Source: Allostella sp. ATCC 35155 (GTDB lineage: Bacteria > Pseudomonadota > Alphaproteobacteria > ATCC43930 > Allostellaceae). From it: a stretch of 64,000 bases of DNA. The position numbers and the translations under genes were made by a program. The stretch is from positions 3,096,001-3,160,000 of the forward strand of contig AP019701.1 in NCBI GenBank assembly GCA_006738865.1, in the 5' to 3' direction. How positions within the stretch are numbered: position 1 is the stretch's first letter; every line of letters starts with the position of its first letter. Positions 62,899 through 64,000 of this stretch are shown here, piece by piece. The notes beneath the pieces were generated by a model that had not been told where the DNA came from, searched no databases, and saw nothing but the letters and a program-made list of their open reading frames with translations.

Positions 62899-64000
62899 GC
62901 ACCTCGGAAGCGATGTCGGCGAACACCATCTCGGCCCTCGACCAGGCGGTCATCGGCCAGAGCCTGCTGGCGGCCGCCCGCGAGATGGGGGCGAAGCTCT
63001 ATCGCTCGGCCTACTCGACCATCGTGCGCGAGGCCAAGGACGCCTCGACCGGCATCCTCGATGCGACCGGCCAGGCAGTGGCCCAGTCGGACGAGCTGAT
63101 CCCGGTGCTGGTCGGCTCGCTGTCCCTGACCTTCGCCGGCTGCGCCGAGCGCTACCCGATCGAGACCCTGCAGGAAGACGATTTCTACATCTCCAACCAC
63201 CCCTATCACGGCGGCCAGCACCTGCAGGACGTCTTCATCTTCATGCCGATCTTCTGGCAGGGCGAGCTGATCGGCTTCTCGTCCGCCGTCGCCCACCATC
63301 TCGACATCGGCGGCGGCGCGCCCGGCCTCAACGTCATGGCGACCGACGTCTACCAGGAAGGGCTGATCCTGCCGCCGTCGAAGTACAACCTGCACCGCGA
63401 CTGGTCGGGCGGGCCGTTCGAGCAGCTGGTCGCCAACAACATCCGCGTCCCGGACCAGACCATCGGCGACTTCAACGCCCAGTTCGCCGCCTGCCGCGTC
63501 GGCATCGCGCGGGTCCAGGAACTGTGCGCGCGCCACGGCGCGGCCACCGTCAAGGCCGCCATGGCCGGCATGATCGACTATTGCGAGCGCCGCGTGCGCG
63601 CCGCCATCGCCGCCCTGCCCGACGGCGAATATGTCGGCGAGGACGCGGTCGACGATGACGGCATCGGCGAGACGCCGCTGGTCGTCCGCGCCACGGTGCG
63701 GATCAAGGGCGACCAGATGGAGGTCGACTACACCGGCACCGCGTCGCAGGTGGCGACGGCGATGAACGCGCCGTTCGCCTCGACCATCTCCTCGACGCTG
63801 GGCTGCCTCAAGGGCGTGCTGACCGGGCCGGACGTGCCTTTCAACGAGGGCGCGCGGCGGGCGGTCAAGATCACCGCCCCGCTCGGCTCGCTGCTCAACC
63901 CGCGCTTCCCGGCACCGGTGCGGGCGCGCATGGAGGCGATCTACCGCGCCTATGACGCCGTCGTCCGGGCGCTGGGCCAGGCGGTGCCGGACCGGGTGAT
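62895..64000 (+). CDS. hyuB: Hydantoinase/oxoprolinase subunit B (3' end outside window)
   Basis: The first 368 residues of a HyuB-family subunit that normally exceeds 500 residues. Family marks include ISNHPYHGGQHLQDVFIF, HHLDIGGGAPG and VDYTGTASQV. ATG at 62895 overlaps the hyuA stop (ATGA), so the pair is translationally coupled. The catalytic complex forms with HyuA. It runs off the window at base 64000 and the downstream operon is unseen. Confidence 0.93.
   Translation, partial: MSTSEAMSANTISALDQAVIGQSLLAAAREMGAKLYRSAYSTIVREAKDASTGILDATGQAVAQSDELIPVLVGSLSLTFAGCAERYPIETLQEDDFYISNHPYHGGQHLQDVFIFMPIFWQGELIGFSSAVAHHLDIGGGAPGLNVMATDVYQEGLILPPSKYNLHRDWSGGPFEQLVANNIRVPDQTIGDFNAQFAACRVGIARVQELCARHGAATVKAAMAGMIDYCERRVRAAIAALPDGEYVGEDAVDDDGIGETPLVVRATVRIKGDQMEVDYTGTASQVATAMNAPFASTISSTLGCLKGVLTGPDVPFNEGARRAVKITAPLGSLLNPRFPAPVRARMEAIYRAYDAVVRALGQAVPDRV

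Overview
This window reads as chromosomal DNA of a high-GC alphaproteobacterium, probably a metabolically versatile Rhodospirillales- or Rhizobiales-like soil or plant-associated bacterium. The evidence is the sdhE-mfd/recG arrangement, a fused trpE(G) anthranilate synthase with a Trp-Trp leader peptide, Aap-type amino-acid permeases, the DUF2849/DUF934 sulfur-assimilation genes, and a cox-type molybdenum hydroxylase set. The genus cannot be fixed from the sequence alone. I see no rRNA, tRNA, prophage, insertion sequence or CRISPR array.

Layout. 1-13.2 kb: DNA repair (mfd truncated by the window edge, sdhE, recG), a DUF502 and a DUF1194 protein, a class IV aminotransferase, an enolase-superfamily enzyme next to a serine hydrolase, an MBL-fold protein, and trpE(G) behind a trpL attenuator. 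13.4-16.5 kb: a META-domain lipoprotein gene broken by an in-frame TGA, an HSL-type esterase and a Baeyer-Villiger monooxygenase. 16.5-25.2 kb: an operon of PLP decarboxylase, aapJ, aapQ, aapM and gntR, divergent from ugpBAE; neither transporter has its ATPase here. 25.2-28 kb: a VapBC toxin-antitoxin pair under a perfect palindrome, then a divergent NmrA-like/LysR pair. 28-33.5 kb: a sulfite-reduction/siroheme operon beside a GcvA-like regulator. 33.5-36.2 kb: a winged-helix/hydrolase fusion, a small protein, an ATP-grasp ligase and a 48-residue single-span peptide.

36.2-44.4 kb: seven tightly packed minus-strand genes (EAL phosphodiesterase, HDAC-like deacetylase, DUF192, TPR/2OG oxygenase, secreted adenosine deaminase, V8-like protease with RTX repeats, alpha/beta hydrolase). 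44.6-48.9 kb: a complete polar amino-acid ABC transporter and a DMT exporter. 49-52 kb: a GFA protein, divergent from a TPP riboswitch that heads a thiamine-precursor transporter (ThiZXY). 52-55.1 kb: a universal stress protein, a sodium/proton antiporter and a DedA protein. 55.3-60 kb: coxG-S-L-M, encoding a form II (non-CO) molybdenum hydroxylase, ended by a strong terminator. 60-64 kb: a ParDE/RelBE-type toxin-antitoxin pair and hyuAB hydantoinase genes that run off the window behind three stacked palindromes.

The recurring theme is uptake and catabolism: four ABC importers (amino acids twice, glycerol 3-phosphate, thiamine precursor), several oxidative or hydrolytic enzymes, and local regulators. 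Three of the four substrate-binding-protein genes are followed by a perfect GC-rich stem-loop before the first permease gene, a consistent sign of differential expression. The least explained loci are the protease/RTX run, the ATP-grasp/small-peptide locus and the sensor-like winged-helix hydrolase.
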